From: Hymenobacter siberiensis
GTDB lineage: Bacteria; Bacteroidota; Bacteroidia; Cytophagales; Hymenobacteraceae
Length of the DNA stretch: 64,000 nt
Direction: 5' to 3'
Assembly: GCF_018967865.2 (NCBI RefSeq)
Contig: NZ_JAHLZY020000001.1
Coordinates: 1,984,001 to 2,048,000, forward strand
Of this stretch, positions 54,400 through 63,323 are shown piece after piece (within the stretch, counting starts at the first letter, position 1; each line of letters starts with the position of its first letter). A program made the translations under genes and the position numbers. The notes beneath the pieces are model-generated. The model had not been told where the DNA came from and searched no databases. It saw only the letters and a list, made by a program, of their open reading frames with translations.

Positions 54400-54471
54400 G
54401 TAGCGCGGACTTTTAGTCCGCGAGAGAACTTGTTGAAACTTGTTTCCTCGTGGACTAAAAGTCCGCGCTAC
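54400..54471. repeat. Palindromic element, GTAGCGCGGACTTTTAGTCC family
   Basis: GTAGCGCGGACTTTTAGTCC (from 54400) is inverted at 54449-54471. The right arm provides the TAG stop codon of the photolyase gene (54468-54470). Confidence 0.88.
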
Positions 54472-55793
54472 GAAGCCGCAATGCGCGCCGCCCGAATGGC
54501 CTCCACAGCCCGCTCGCGCCCAAACTTGTGCTCTACTATCGGGGCCGGGTATTTCGAGGTTCCCACTTCGGGCACCCAGCGCTTCACGTACTTCATCTCG
54601 GGGTCTACTTTTTCGAGCTGACTCTCGGGGCTGTACACCCGGAACCAGGGGGCCGAGATGGCGCCGGTGCCGGCCATCCACTGCCAGTTGCCCACGTTGT
54701 TGGCCATGTCGTAGTCGAGGAGCTTATCGGCGAAATACCGTTCGCCCCAGCGCCAGTCGATGAAAAGGTGCTTGGTGAGAAAGCCGGCCACGGTCATACG
54801 CACGCGGTTGGGTAGGTAGCCGGTTTCGTTGAGCTCGCGCATGCCGGCATCTACCAGCGGGTAGCCGGTGCGGCCCTCGCACCAGGCCCGAAATTCGTCC
54901 TCGTTGTTGCGGTAGTCGATGTGCCGCATCTTGGGGTCGTAGCTCTCGGTGGCCGTGTTGGGGAAATGCCAGAGCAGCATCATAAAAAAGTCGCGCCAGA
55001 TAATTTCGGCCAGCAGCTTTTGATTCAGGGCTTTGGCCTGGCGCAGCACCTCGCGCACACTCAGGGTTCCGAAGCGCAGGTTCAGCGATTCGCGGGTGGT
55101 GCCGTGCTCGTCGGCGGGCGTATTGCGGGTTTGGTGGTAGTGGCGCACAATGCTTTCCGCCGGCAGCTGCACCGGCGGGAAGTATTGCTCTTTGGGCTCG
55201 AACCCCATGCTTTCCAGCGTGGGCCGCTCACCGGCTTTGGCAGCAGAAACGTGGTGCAGATTTTCCCGCTTGAAATCGCCTTGCGAGCCGTAGGGCAGCA
55301 GCAGCTCATCCGTCAGCTTCGCGGTGTAGGCCTTCAAATAAGCGCCAAAAACCTTGGGCACCGTGCCCGATTTGGTCATAATCTCCTCCTTGGCGAAAAT
55401 GACCTGGTCCTTGTATAAGTAGAAATCTGCTCCGTGCTTTTGCAGCAGCTCACCCACGGCGGCATCGCGCTTCGTGGCGTAAGGCTCGTAGTCCTCGTTG
55501 GTGTGCACGGCCGCCACTTCGAAGTCCTTAACTAGTTGCTCCAGCACCGCCAGCGGCGTGCCGTAGCGGGCCAGAAAAGTGCCGCCCGCCGCTTCGGTTT
55601 CCTTGGCCAGCTTCTCCACCTCATCAAAAATGAAGGTGAGCCGGGCATCGGCTTTTTCCGGCAGATGGTCGAGAATGTCCTTGTCGTAGATGAATAGCGG
55701 CAGCACCGGCAGGCCGCTGGCCAGCGCGGCCGCCAGCCCGGCATTGTCGTGAACGCGCAGGTCGCGCCGGTGCCAGAAAATGCAGATTTTCAT
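54468..55793 (-). CDS. phrB: Cryptochrome/deoxyribodipyrimidine photolyase
   Basis: A 441-residue FAD flavoprotein that repairs UV-induced pyrimidine dimers with light. ATG 55793 (MKICIFWHRRDLRVHDNAGL) is the family start; an upstream extension is ignored. The N-terminal antenna domain has VLPLFIYDKDIL and AAVHTNEDYEPYATKRD. The FAD domain has LNLRFGTLSVREVL, LAEIIWRDFFMMLLWHFPN, EFRAWCEGRTGYPLVDAGMR, LPNRVRMTVAGFLTKHLFID, WRWGERYFADKLLDYDMANN (FAD-binding) and NWQWMAGTGAISAPWFRVYS. The C-terminus ends normally (RAARIAAS) but the stop codon lies in a palindrome. Confidence 0.93.
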   Translation of the reverse strand: MKICIFWHRRDLRVHDNAGLAAALASGLPVLPLFIYDKDILDHLPEKADARLTFIFDEVEKLAKETEAAGGTFLARYGTPLAVLEQLVKDFEVAAVHTNEDYEPYATKRDAAVGELLQKHGADFYLYKDQVIFAKEEIMTKSGTVPKVFGAYLKAYTAKLTDELLLPYGSQGDFKRENLHHVSAAKAGERPTLESMGFEPKEQYFPPVQLPAESIVRHYHQTRNTPADEHGTTRESLNLRFGTLSVREVLRQAKALNQKLLAEIIWRDFFMMLLWHFPNTATESYDPKMRHIDYRNNEDEFRAWCEGRTGYPLVDAGMRELNETGYLPNRVRMTVAGFLTKHLFIDWRWGERYFADKLLDYDMANNVGNWQWMAGTGAISAPWFRVYSPESQLEKVDPEMKYVKRWVPEVGTSKYPAPIVEHKFGRERAVEAIRAARIAAS

Positions 55794-55817
55794 AGTAGAT
55801 GATTTGCGTATCGCCTG

Positions 55818-55884
55818 CCGTGTCAACCTCACCCCCTGACCCCCTCTTTTTTGGAGAGGGGGTCAGGGGGTGAGGTTGACACGG
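55818..55884. repeat. Palindromic element, CCTCACCCCCTGACCCCCTC family, perfect 30-bp arms
   Basis: 55818-55847 is the exact reverse complement of 55855-55884, with a 7-base loop. Family shared with 1745-1805 and 47946-48089, including the CTCACCCCC core. Confidence 0.92.
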
Positions 55885-55905
55885 AGGGCGGCGTCCAGAG
55901 AAAAC

Positions 55906-56622
55906 TTACTTCAATTTCCCCATTCCGCCGTCCACGGCCAGCACCTGGCCGGTCACAAACGAGCTGTGGTCCGATAGCAGGAACGAGGCCGTGTAGGCCA
56001 AATCCTCGGGCTGGCCTATACGCTGCAAGGGGTGGCGCTTGCCACCGGCTTCCATCTTTTCGGGCGAGTTGAGCAGGGCGGCGGCCAGGGGCGTGTTGGT
56101 GAGCGAAGGGGCAATGCAGTTCACGCGCACGCCGGTGGCGGCGTACTCGGCGGCCAGGGCGCGGGTGAGGCCTTCCACGGCCGCCTTGGCGGTGGCAATA
56201 CTGGCGTGGAAACTCATGCCCGTATCGGCCGCCACGGTGCTGAATAGTACGACGGAGGCCGTGCCTTCAGCCTTCTTCAGCCGCTTGATGGTGGCCTGAA
56301 TTACGCGCACCGCGCCCAGCACGTTCAGGTCGAAATCGGCGGCGAAATCGGCCACCGGAATGCGCTCGAAGGGCCGCAGCTTGATGCTGCCGGGGCAGTA
56401 TATCACGCCGTGCAGCACGTCGGGCAGGGCATCAAAGGTGTTGTCCACGGCCTGGGTGGCATCGTAGTCGAAATGGGTGGTTTGCAGGGCTTCCAGCTCG
56501 GGCGACTGGTGGCGCGAAGCGGTGAATAGGTTGGCTCCCAGGCCGTGCAGCAACGTGGCCGTGGCCAGGCCAATGCCGGAGGAGGCCCCGATGATGAGAA
56601 TGTTTTTGTCGGAAAACTGCAT
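55906..56622 (-). CDS. SDR family protein lacking the catalytic tyrosine
   Basis: A 238-residue Rossmann-fold protein. The cofactor motif is NILIIGASSGIGLATATLLH; NVLGAVRVIQ and VVLFSTVAA (Ser) follow. The YxxxK position reads IATAK (MSFHASIATAKAAVEGLTRAL), so the active-site Tyr is replaced by Ile while Lys is kept. The C-terminus has VNCIAPSLTNTPLA and GQVLAVDGGMGKLK, typical of short-chain dehydrogenases. A changed chemistry, or a structural or binding role, is likely. It neighbours the photolyase gene but is separated by a palindrome. Confidence 0.85.
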   Translation of the reverse strand: MQFSDKNILIIGASSGIGLATATLLHGLGANLFTASRHQSPELEALQTTHFDYDATQAVDNTFDALPDVLHGVIYCPGSIKLRPFERIPVADFAADFDLNVLGAVRVIQATIKRLKKAEGTASVVLFSTVAADTGMSFHASIATAKAAVEGLTRALAAEYAATGVRVNCIAPSLTNTPLAAALLNSPEKMEAGGKRHPLQRIGQPEDLAYTASFLLSDHSSFVTGQVLAVDGGMGKLK

Positions 56623-56929
56623 GGTCCGCGAGATAATAAGTGAGTGCTGCCATAACGCTGTTTTGGCCTACTTGTTTGCCCGGGGCGGTGCCAAGGGCTG
56701 CATTTTGAGTGGTTTTACGGGCGTGAGTAGGTCCCCACGTACTCCGTCTTCGGGCCTGGGGGCGGGTGATTTCTGTGGATTGATATGTTTCGGTCGATTC
56801 GCAAGATTGCCCGGCACATTCATCATAGCCGATTATTTGGGATGCCAACGCGGACATGGCGCCGTGATTAATCAGGTAATAAATTGATAACATACCAGCT
56901 TCTCAACTGGTCTGGTGGCAATTGCAACA

Positions 56930-56947
56930 GGTGCAAACGATTGTTTA
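56930..56947 (+). promoter_or_regulatory. LacI-type operator-like site upstream of pyruvate carboxylase
   Basis: GGTGCAAACGATTGTTTA, centred on CG, 62 bp before the pyc ATG. It shares CAAACGATTG with the site upstream of the BadF kinase. Confidence 0.45.
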
Positions 56948-56969
56948 AAAAAATACACAGCCTTTGGCG

Positions 56970-56977
56970 TAGTTTCG
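56970..56977 (+). promoter_or_regulatory. Candidate -7 box for pyc
   Basis: TAGTTTCG, 31 bp upstream of the ATG; TTCG form of the Bacteroidota -7 box. Confidence 0.35.
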
Positions 56978-57008
56978 CCGTATCCGCGCCAAATGGATTC
57001 CTGCTTCT

Positions 57009-60000
57009 ATGAACATAACTAAACTTCTGGTCGCCAACCGTGGCGAAATTGCGATTCGCGTAATGCGCGCCTCCAACGAGCTCAATATTCCCACGGTGGC
57101 CGTGTACACCTACGAGGACCGATACTCGCAGCACCGCTACAAGGCCGACGAAGCCTATCAGATTGGCCGCGACGATGAGCCCCTGAAGCCCTACCTCGAC
57201 ATCGAGGGCATCATCCGCGTGGCCAAAGAGAACGGGGCCAATGCCATCCACCCCGGCTACGGCTTTCTCTCCGAAAACGCTACCCTTTCGCGCCGCTGCG
57301 CCGAAGAAGGCATCGTTTTCATCGGCCCCCGGCCAGAGGTGATGGAAGCTCTCGGCGACAAAGTGCGCGCCAAGGTCGTGGCCCAGCAGTGCCAGGTGCC
57401 CCAGATTGAAAGCAGCGAGGCCGATTTGGTCGACTTCGAAACTGCCCAGGCCGAGGCCCACCGCATTGGCTACCCCGTGATGCTGAAGGCGGCCAGCGGC
57501 GGCGGCGGGCGCGGCATGCGCATCATCCGCGACGATGAGCAGATGGAAAAGGGCTTTTTTGAGGCCCGCAACGAGGCGCTGAATGCCTTCGGCGACGACA
57601 CGGTGTTCCTCGAAAAATTCGTGGAGCGCCCCAAGCACATCGAGATTCAGCTCGTGGGCGACCATTACGGCAACCTCGTGCACCTCTACGAGCGCGACTG
57701 CTCGGTGCAGCGCCGCTTCCAGAAAGTGGTGGAGGTAGCGCCCGCTATGGACCTGCCCGACCACCAGCGCCACCTTTTGTATGAGTATGCCCTGCGCATC
57801 GGCCGGGCCGTGGGCTACGACAACGTGGGCACCGTGGAATTTCTGGTAAACCCCGAGCACGACCGCATCTACTTCATCGAGGTGAACCCCCGCATTCAGG
57901 TGGAACACACGGTGACCGAGATGATTACGGGCGTGGATTTGATTAAAACCCAGATTTACATTGCCGCCGGCTTCAACCTGGCCGACCCCGAAATCGGCCT
58001 CGGGCCCGATGTGGTGCCGCTGCGCACGGGCTTCGCGGTGCAGTGCCGCGTAACCACCGAAAACCCGGCCAACGACTTCAAGCCCGACTACGGCACCATC
58101 GTGGCTTACCGCTCGGCCGGCGGCTTTGGCATCCGGCTCGATGAGGGCTCCGTGTACCAGGGCGCGGTGGTTTCGCCGTTTTTCGACTCGATGCTGGTCA
58201 AAATCTCGGCCCACGCCCCCACGCTGCACGGCGCGGCCCAGAAAATGCTGCGCGCCCTCGACGAGTTCCGGATTCGCGGCGTGAAAACCAACATTCCGTT
58301 CCTAAAGAATATCGTTGGCAACAAGGAGTTTCAGGAGGGCCACGCCACCGTCGATTTCATCAAGGACCACCCCGAGCTGTTTGAGTTCGAGAAGCGCCAG
58401 GACCGGGCCACGCGCCTGCTCGGCTTCATCGGCGATACGGTGGTGAACGGCAACCCCGATGTGCGCGACCTGCTCGACCCGCGCGCCAACCCGCGCCAGC
58501 CGCGCATTCCCGCCTTCGAGTACACCGCGCCCGCCCCCGGCACCAAGCAGAAGCTCGACGAGCTGGGCCCCGAGAAGTTTGCCGAGTGGCTTCGCAACGA
58601 GCCCCTCATTCACTACACCGACACCACCCTGCGCGATGCTCACCAAAGCCTGCTGGCTACCCGCATGCGCACCTGGGACATGCTGAAAGTGGCCCGCGCC
58701 TACGCCCAGCAGCATCCCCAGACCTTCTCGCTCGAAGTCTGGGGCGGTGCCACGTTCGACGTGGCCCTGCGCTTCCTGCACGAAGACCCCTGGGAGCGCC
58801 TCGCCAAGCTGCGCGAAGCCATCCCAAACATCCTCCTGCAAATGCTCATTCGCGGGGCCAACGGCGTGGGCTACAAGGCATATCCGGACAACCTGACGGA
58901 GCGGTTCGTGATGCAGGCCGCCGAAACCGGCGTCGATGTGTTCCGCATTTTCGACTCGCTGAACTGGATGAAGGGGCTGGAGGCCTGCATCGGCTTCGTG
59001 CGCAACAAAACCGACCGGCTGGCTGAAGCCAGCATCTGCTACACCGGGGACATCATGGACCCGAACCGCACCAAATACACCCTCGACTACTACCTCAAGC
59101 TGGCCAAGCAGCTAGAGGATGCCGGGGCGCACATCCTCTGCATCAAGGACATGGCCGGGTTGCTGAAACCCTACGCCGCTACCGAGCTCATTGCCGGCCT
59201 GCGCGATACCGTGAAGCTGCCCATCCACCTGCACACCCACGACACCTCGTCGCTGCAGTCCGCCACCTACCTGCAAGCCGTGGAAGCCGGCGTCAACGTC
59301 ATCGACGTGGCGATGGGCTCGCTCTCGGGCCTCACCTCGCAGCCCAACTTCAACTCGGTGGTCGAAATGCTGCGCCACACGCCGCGCCACCGCGAGTTCA
59401 ACCAGCATTCTCTCAACGAGTTCAGTAACTACTGGGAGGCAGTGCGCGAGATGTATTATCCGTTTGAGTCGGGCCTGAAAGCCGGTACTTCGGAGGTTTT
59501 TCAGCACGAGATTCCGGGCGGGCAGTATTCCAACCTGCGCCCGCAGGCGGCCTCGCTGGGCCTGCTCGATAAGTTTGAGGAAGTGAAGCAGCGCTTCGCC
59601 GATGTGAACCAGATGTTTGGCGACATCGTGAAGGTGACGCCCAGCAGTAAAGTAGTGGGCGACATGGCCCTGTTTATGGTCAGCAACAGCCTCACGCCCC
59701 AGGACGTGATGGAAAAGGGCGAAACCCTGAACTTCCCGGAGTCGGTGCGCGAGCTGTTTCGCGGCGACATCGGCCAGCCCGAGGGCGGCTGGCCCGCCGA
59801 GCTGCAAAAGCTTATTCTCAAGAACGAAACGCCCTTCACCGACCGGCCCAACGAGCATCTGGCCCCGATTGACTTCGATGAGGAGTGGACGGCGTTTCAG
59901 GAGAAATTCCCCGGCGGCAAGTTCACCGATATGCTGTCGTCGCTGCTCTACCCCAAGGTATTTGAGGACTATTGGGCCTTCCGCCAGAAGTTTGGCAACG

Positions 60001-60449
60001 TGAGCAAGGTGCCCACTTCGGCCTTCTTCTACGGCCTGAAATCGGGGCAGGAAACCATCATTGAAATAGCCCGGGGCAAGTCGGTTATCGTGCGTCTGGA
60101 GTCGGTGGGCGACATCAACGAAGATGGCTGCCGCACCATCTTCTTCACCCTCAACGGCCAGACCCGCAACCTGCAGGTGCGCGACCAATCGGTGGAAGTC
60201 ACCAAAATCAGCAACGCCAAAGCCGACAAGGCCAACCCGCACCAGCTGGGGGCCCCGTTGCAGGGCATGCTGAGCAAAGTGCTGGTGAAACCCGGCCAGG
60301 CCGTGCCCAAAAACACCCCGCTCTTCGTCATCGAAGCCATGAAGATGGAAACCACCATCACCGCCCCGCAAGACCTGACCGTGGCCGATGTGGTGCTGGC
60401 CGAAGGTGCCCGCGTGAGTGCCGATGACCTGGTCCTGACGCTGAACTAG
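57009..60449 (+). CDS. pyc: Pyruvate carboxylase, single-chain
   Basis: A 1146-residue biotin enzyme that carboxylates pyruvate to oxaloacetate (anaplerosis). Biotin carboxylase (about 1-470): IAIRVMRASNELNIPTVAVY, VMLKAASGGGGRGMRIIRD (ATP loop) and EVNPRIQVEHTVTEM. Carboxyltransferase (about 530-830): YTDTTLRDAHQSLLATRMRT (metal), LEVWGGATFDVALRFLHEDP, CIKDMAGLLKPYAA (carboxylated Lys) and HLHTHDTSSLQSATYL. Conserved PC domain, then a biotinyl domain (about 1075-1146) with biotinylated K1112 in VIEAMKMETT. A LacI-like motif upstream suggests sugar control. The peptidase gene follows 8 bp later. Confidence 0.96.
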   Translation: MNITKLLVANRGEIAIRVMRASNELNIPTVAVYTYEDRYSQHRYKADEAYQIGRDDEPLKPYLDIEGIIRVAKENGANAIHPGYGFLSENATLSRRCAEEGIVFIGPRPEVMEALGDKVRAKVVAQQCQVPQIESSEADLVDFETAQAEAHRIGYPVMLKAASGGGGRGMRIIRDDEQMEKGFFEARNEALNAFGDDTVFLEKFVERPKHIEIQLVGDHYGNLVHLYERDCSVQRRFQKVVEVAPAMDLPDHQRHLLYEYALRIGRAVGYDNVGTVEFLVNPEHDRIYFIEVNPRIQVEHTVTEMITGVDLIKTQIYIAAGFNLADPEIGLGPDVVPLRTGFAVQCRVTTENPANDFKPDYGTIVAYRSAGGFGIRLDEGSVYQGAVVSPFFDSMLVKISAHAPTLHGAAQKMLRALDEFRIRGVKTNIPFLKNIVGNKEFQEGHATVDFIKDHPELFEFEKRQDRATRLLGFIGDTVVNGNPDVRDLLDPRANPRQPRIPAFEYTAPAPGTKQKLDELGPEKFAEWLRNEPLIHYTDTTLRDAHQSLLATRMRTWDMLKVARAYAQQHPQTFSLEVWGGATFDVALRFLHEDPWERLAKLREAIPNILLQMLIRGANGVGYKAYPDNLTERFVMQAAETGVDVFRIFDSLNWMKGLEACIGFVRNKTDRLAEASICYTGDIMDPNRTKYTLDYYLKLAKQLEDAGAHILCIKDMAGLLKPYAATELIAGLRDTVKLPIHLHTHDTSSLQSATYLQAVEAGVNVIDVAMGSLSGLTSQPNFNSVVEMLRHTPRHREFNQHSLNEFSNYWEAVREMYYPFESGLKAGTSEVFQHEIPGGQYSNLRPQAASLGLLDKFEEVKQRFADVNQMFGDIVKVTPSSKVVGDMALFMVSNSLTPQDVMEKGETLNFPESVRELFRGDIGQPEGGWPAELQKLILKNETPFTDRPNEHLAPIDFDEEWTAFQEKFPGGKFTDMLSSLLYPKVFEDYWAFRQKFGNVSKVPTSAFFYGLKSGQETIIEIARGKSVIVRLESVGDINEDGCRTIFFTLNGQTRNLQVRDQSVEVTKISNAKADKANPHQLGAPLQGMLSKVLVKPGQAVPKNTPLFVIEAMKMETTITAPQDLTVADVVLAEGARVSADDLVLTLN

Positions 60450-60457
60450 CTTTTGCC

Positions 60458-61810
60458 TTGAAAAACCTGCTTCTCGCCGGCTGCCTGCTGGCGGCGCTGC
60501 CCGTAGCCGCGCAATCCAAATTCAAAGTTAAAGTGAAGCCCGGCCGGGCGGCCGAAACCGAAGTTTCGGCCGCCACGGTAAGCCGCGTCATGCGCACGCT
60601 CGCTTCGGACGATATGCAGGGGCGCGGCACCGGCCAGCCCGGCGGCCTGCGGGCGGCGCAGTTTCTGGCCGGCGAGTTTGCGCGCATTGGTCTGCAGCCG
60701 CTGCCGGGCCTCAACGGCTTCGAGCAAACGTTTAAGGTGTACCAGACCAAGCCCGGCGCAGCCACGGCCGTGCTCAATGAGAAAGCCTTGCCGCCAACCC
60801 AAGTGGCGGTTATTTCCGGCGCGCCGGCCCTGAGCTGGACGAGTGATGACGCTACGCCCGTTGCAGTCGTAACAATAGGGCCGGACCAGACGGAGCGGTG
60901 CAAGCTGCTCGCGCTTCGGCGGCCTACTGCCAATACGCTTGTTTTTGTTGATACCGCTCACACCAAACTATTCGGCCAAATTGCCCAATACGCGGCGCGC
61001 CCCAAAATAAGCCCGGAGCAGGCGGGGCCATATTCTACCGTGTACGTGCTGGGAGCCAGGCCCTCAACCCTCACTTATCGCATCACCGCCAGCACTGTCG
61101 GGCAGCCCATTGAGCTTCGCAACGTGGTGGGCGTGCTGCCCGGCCGCGACCCGCAGCGCAGCAAAGAAAACGTGGTTTTTTCGGGCCACTACGACCATCT
61201 AGGCATCGTGAAGTCTTCGGCCGAAGGCGATTCCATTGCCAACGGGGCCGACGACGATGCCAGCGGCACCACCGCCGTAGTAGCGCTGGCCGAGTATTTC
61301 AAGAAGAAAAACGACAACGCCCGCCCGCTCATGTTCGTGGCCTTCGCGGCCGAGGAAGTGGGCGGCTTCGGCTCACAATTCTTCTCGAAGCAGCTCGACC
61401 CGCAGCAGGTGACGGCCATGTTCAACATTGAGATGATTGGCAAGGAAGCCAAATTCGGCCCCAACACCGCTTTCATCACTGGCTACGACCGTTCCGATTT
61501 CGGCCCGCTGCTGCAAGCCAACCTGGCCGGCAGCAAGTTCCGCTTCGAGCCCGACCCGTACCCCGAGCAGAACCTGTTCTACCGCTCCGATAACGCCACC
61601 CTCGCCCGCCTGGGCGTGCCCGCCCACAGCATCAGCACCGACCAGATTCCGACCGACAAGCTCTACCATTCCGTTGATGACGAAGTGGAAAGCCTCAATT
61701 TGCAGAACATGACGGCCGTCATTCAGGCCATCGCGCAAAGCGCCTCCGGCCTCGCTTCGGGCCGGCAAACGCCCACCCGCATTGCGCCCGAAAGCACCAG
61801 CGGCAAGTAG
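60458..61810 (+). CDS. M28 family zinc metallopeptidase, exported
   Basis: A 450-residue exported aminopeptidase-like protein with signal MKNLLLAGCLLAALPVAAQ (TTG start at 60458). The catalytic zinc site is spread over VVFSGHYDHLGI (His and Asp), NGADDDASGTTAVVALAEYF (bridging Asp), FVAFAAEEVGGFGSQFF (catalytic Glu-Glu) and MFNIEMIGKE, with the final His in KLYHSVDDEVESL. A PA-domain-like insert lies between about 120 and 215. It follows pyc by only 8 bp. It would remove N-terminal residues from peptides in the periplasm. Confidence 0.9.
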   Translation: MKNLLLAGCLLAALPVAAQSKFKVKVKPGRAAETEVSAATVSRVMRTLASDDMQGRGTGQPGGLRAAQFLAGEFARIGLQPLPGLNGFEQTFKVYQTKPGAATAVLNEKALPPTQVAVISGAPALSWTSDDATPVAVVTIGPDQTERCKLLALRRPTANTLVFVDTAHTKLFGQIAQYAARPKISPEQAGPYSTVYVLGARPSTLTYRITASTVGQPIELRNVVGVLPGRDPQRSKENVVFSGHYDHLGIVKSSAEGDSIANGADDDASGTTAVVALAEYFKKKNDNARPLMFVAFAAEEVGGFGSQFFSKQLDPQQVTAMFNIEMIGKEAKFGPNTAFITGYDRSDFGPLLQANLAGSKFRFEPDPYPEQNLFYRSDNATLARLGVPAHSISTDQIPTDKLYHSVDDEVESLNLQNMTAVIQAIAQSASGLASGRQTPTRIAPESTSGK

Positions 61811-61813
61811 CGG

Positions 61814-62265
61814 CTACCGCAGGTACACGGCCTCCAGCCGGACTACGGCCGCCCCGGTGGCATCCAGCATCCGCAGCGTATCGCCGCTGATGCGGTAAGT
61901 GCTGGCCTGCCCCAGGGCGCGGGTAAAGGCATTTTCCGTGTCAATCGCCGGGCAGGTCATCCGTGTACTCATCAGCGGCGTGAATTTCAGCTCACTGGGA
62001 TTTTCGCTGAAAAAACTGCCCCGGAAGCGGTTGCAGCTGCCATTGTCCTCGGCCGTGCCATCGGCGCGGAGTAGCAGGTAAGGCTCCCTGGTATCGGCTG
62101 GCACGGTGATGGGCTGGCCAGCCAGCTGGCTACCCAGTGCGTTTCGCGCAGTGGTGCGTCGGGCGCGGCGCGGGCGGGTGGGGGAGTGGTGGCGGCCGTT
62201 TCCGCAGCGGTGCGGGTTTGGCAACCGGCGGCCAGCAGGGCCAAGGGCAAAAAGGAAAGGTGCAT
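61814..62265 (-). pseudogene. META-domain (HslJ-like) lipoprotein with a frameshift
   Basis: The 5' part from ATG 62265 encodes MHLSFLPLALLAAGCQTRTA (lipoprotein signal, Cys15), a linker and LRETHWVAS. The META domain continues in another frame: QLAGQPITVPADTREPYLLL, ADGTAEDNGSCNRFRGSFF, LMSTRMTCPAID, TYRISGDTLRMLDATG, ending VRLEAVYLR. The shift falls near 62115-62130 (TGGGTAGCCAGCTGG). The total length of 452 is one base short of a whole number of codons, consistent with a 1-bp loss. META lipoproteins help with envelope stress. A sequencing error is possible. Confidence 0.75.
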
Positions 62266-62296
62266 AGCAAACGCGTTGAAAGACTGATTTTATGCA

Positions 62297-62326
62297 AAAA
62301 GGCCTGCGTTACTACGCAGGCCTTTT
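62297..62326. terminator. Terminator between the transporter and META genes
   Basis: AAAAGGCCTGCG pairs with CGCAGGCCTTTT around TTACTA, downstream of the transporter gene on the minus strand. Confidence 0.85.
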
Positions 62327-62361
62327 GCTGAACGTTATTTGCGTAGCGCTTGCCGCCGGTT

Positions 62362-63189
62362 CTACTTGCCCACTTTAAACGTGAGCCCGGCCCCAATAGT
62401 GGACGTGCCGGCCGCCAGTCCGCTCATGGCCTGGCCGGCCGTGATATCGAGGCGCATGGCCGGAATGGGACGGAAATACATCCCCGCCGTGGTGCCGGTA
62501 GTAAGGGCCTGGCGGCCATAGCCGTAGGCTTCCACAAAGAAGCCGGCCTTCTCGCTCAGGGGGCCATTGAGGGCCAGCGTGCCCAGGAACTGGCCTTTTT
62601 CGATGTCTTTGGTAGTGAGGCCGCGTTGGCTGAAGCCGAAGTTGGCTTCGAGGCCGAACCGCTCGCCCAGCTGCTCGCTCACCAGTAGGCGGCCGCCGGG
62701 GCCCCAAGTGGTGCCGCGCAGGCCCGGGCTGCCCGTGCCGGGCACCGCCGACTCTACCAGAATGGCTACCTGCGTACGGGTGTCGTAGTTGGGCGACAGC
62801 ATGAACTTGGCCCCCACCATCACCGGAGCCCAGCCGCTGGAATCGACGCGGCCGGCTTCGGCCACCCGCGCCGGGCTGTTGTGGAAATAGGGCTGGCTCA
62901 CGCGCAGCTCCATGCTGTTGAAAAAGCCGATGCGCAGGGTGGCGGCGCTCAGGCTCTGGGCCAGGCCCACGCCGCCAAACTGGCGCTGGAAGCCCGTTTC
63001 GAGCTGAAAGCGGCCGGGGCGAAGGACCTGGGCGGTGATGGTTTGGCCGGGCCGGTCGGCGCGAATGTTGCGCACGAACGGGGCATCCACATTGGGGTTG
63101 TTTTCGTCCGGCGTGTTCTGGGCCAGGGTGAGGCCGGGGCTGCCCAGCAGGGCGGCTGCGGCCAGCAGAGTGGTCTTGCGCATGGCCAT
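62362..63189 (-). CDS. Outer-membrane transporter-like beta-barrel (PF13557-type)
   Basis: A 275-residue exported protein, start ATG 63189 or 63183 (MAMRKTTLLAAAALLGSPGL). After the signal (cut near LAQ) comes NIRADRPGQTITAQVLRPGR then LETGFQRQFGGVGLAQSLSA and alternating beta strands (GKFMLS, RLLVSEQLGERFGLEANFGF), ending GTSTIGAGLTFKVGK with a terminal aromatic-type strand. This resembles the transporter family often annotated as phenol-degradation meta pathway (PF13557). Function is unknown. Divergent from the alpha/beta hydrolase gene. Confidence 0.75.
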   Translation of the reverse strand: MAMRKTTLLAAAALLGSPGLTLAQNTPDENNPNVDAPFVRNIRADRPGQTITAQVLRPGRFQLETGFQRQFGGVGLAQSLSAATLRIGFFNSMELRVSQPYFHNSPARVAEAGRVDSSGWAPVMVGAKFMLSPNYDTRTQVAILVESAVPGTGSPGLRGTTWGPGGRLLVSEQLGERFGLEANFGFSQRGLTTKDIEKGQFLGTLALNGPLSEKAGFFVEAYGYGRQALTTGTTAGMYFRPIPAMRLDITAGQAMSGLAAGTSTIGAGLTFKVGK

Positions 63190-63297
63190 AAAGACCTCCG
63201 GGGCTACGGAATAATTCAAATCGGGTTGCGCTTACATAAATTTCTTCCGATAGTACCACGAGCTTGTTTAATAATGCCACCATATGGCTGCATGACG

Positions 63298-63305
63298 TAC
63301 TTTTG
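63298..63305 (+). promoter_or_regulatory. Candidate -7 box for the alpha/beta hydrolase gene
   Basis: TACTTTTG, 19 bp upstream of ATG 63324, an exact TAnnTTTG match. Confidence 0.5.
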
Positions 63306-63323
63306 CGTAGAATACTTCGACGT

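Larger units (their letters stand above)
56623..57008. other. Regulatory region upstream of pyruvate carboxylase
   Basis: 386 bp between divergent genes with no supported gene. Holds a LacI-like motif (56930-56947) and a candidate -7 box (56970-56977). A 153-codon minus-strand frame overlaps the SDR gene and shows nothing recognisable. Confidence 0.55.

Noticed and set aside
56432..56893. 153-codon minus-strand frame between SDR and pyc
   Set aside because: Overlaps the SDR gene in another frame and covers the promoter region; no recognisable domain.
57257..58229. Antisense frames inside pyruvate carboxylase
   Set aside because: Shadows of the GC-rich third-codon pattern of pyc.
60722..60737. 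GAGCAAACGTTTAAGG, another match to the LacI-like core
   Set aside because: It is inside the peptidase coding sequence and is counted as background for the motif rather than as a site.
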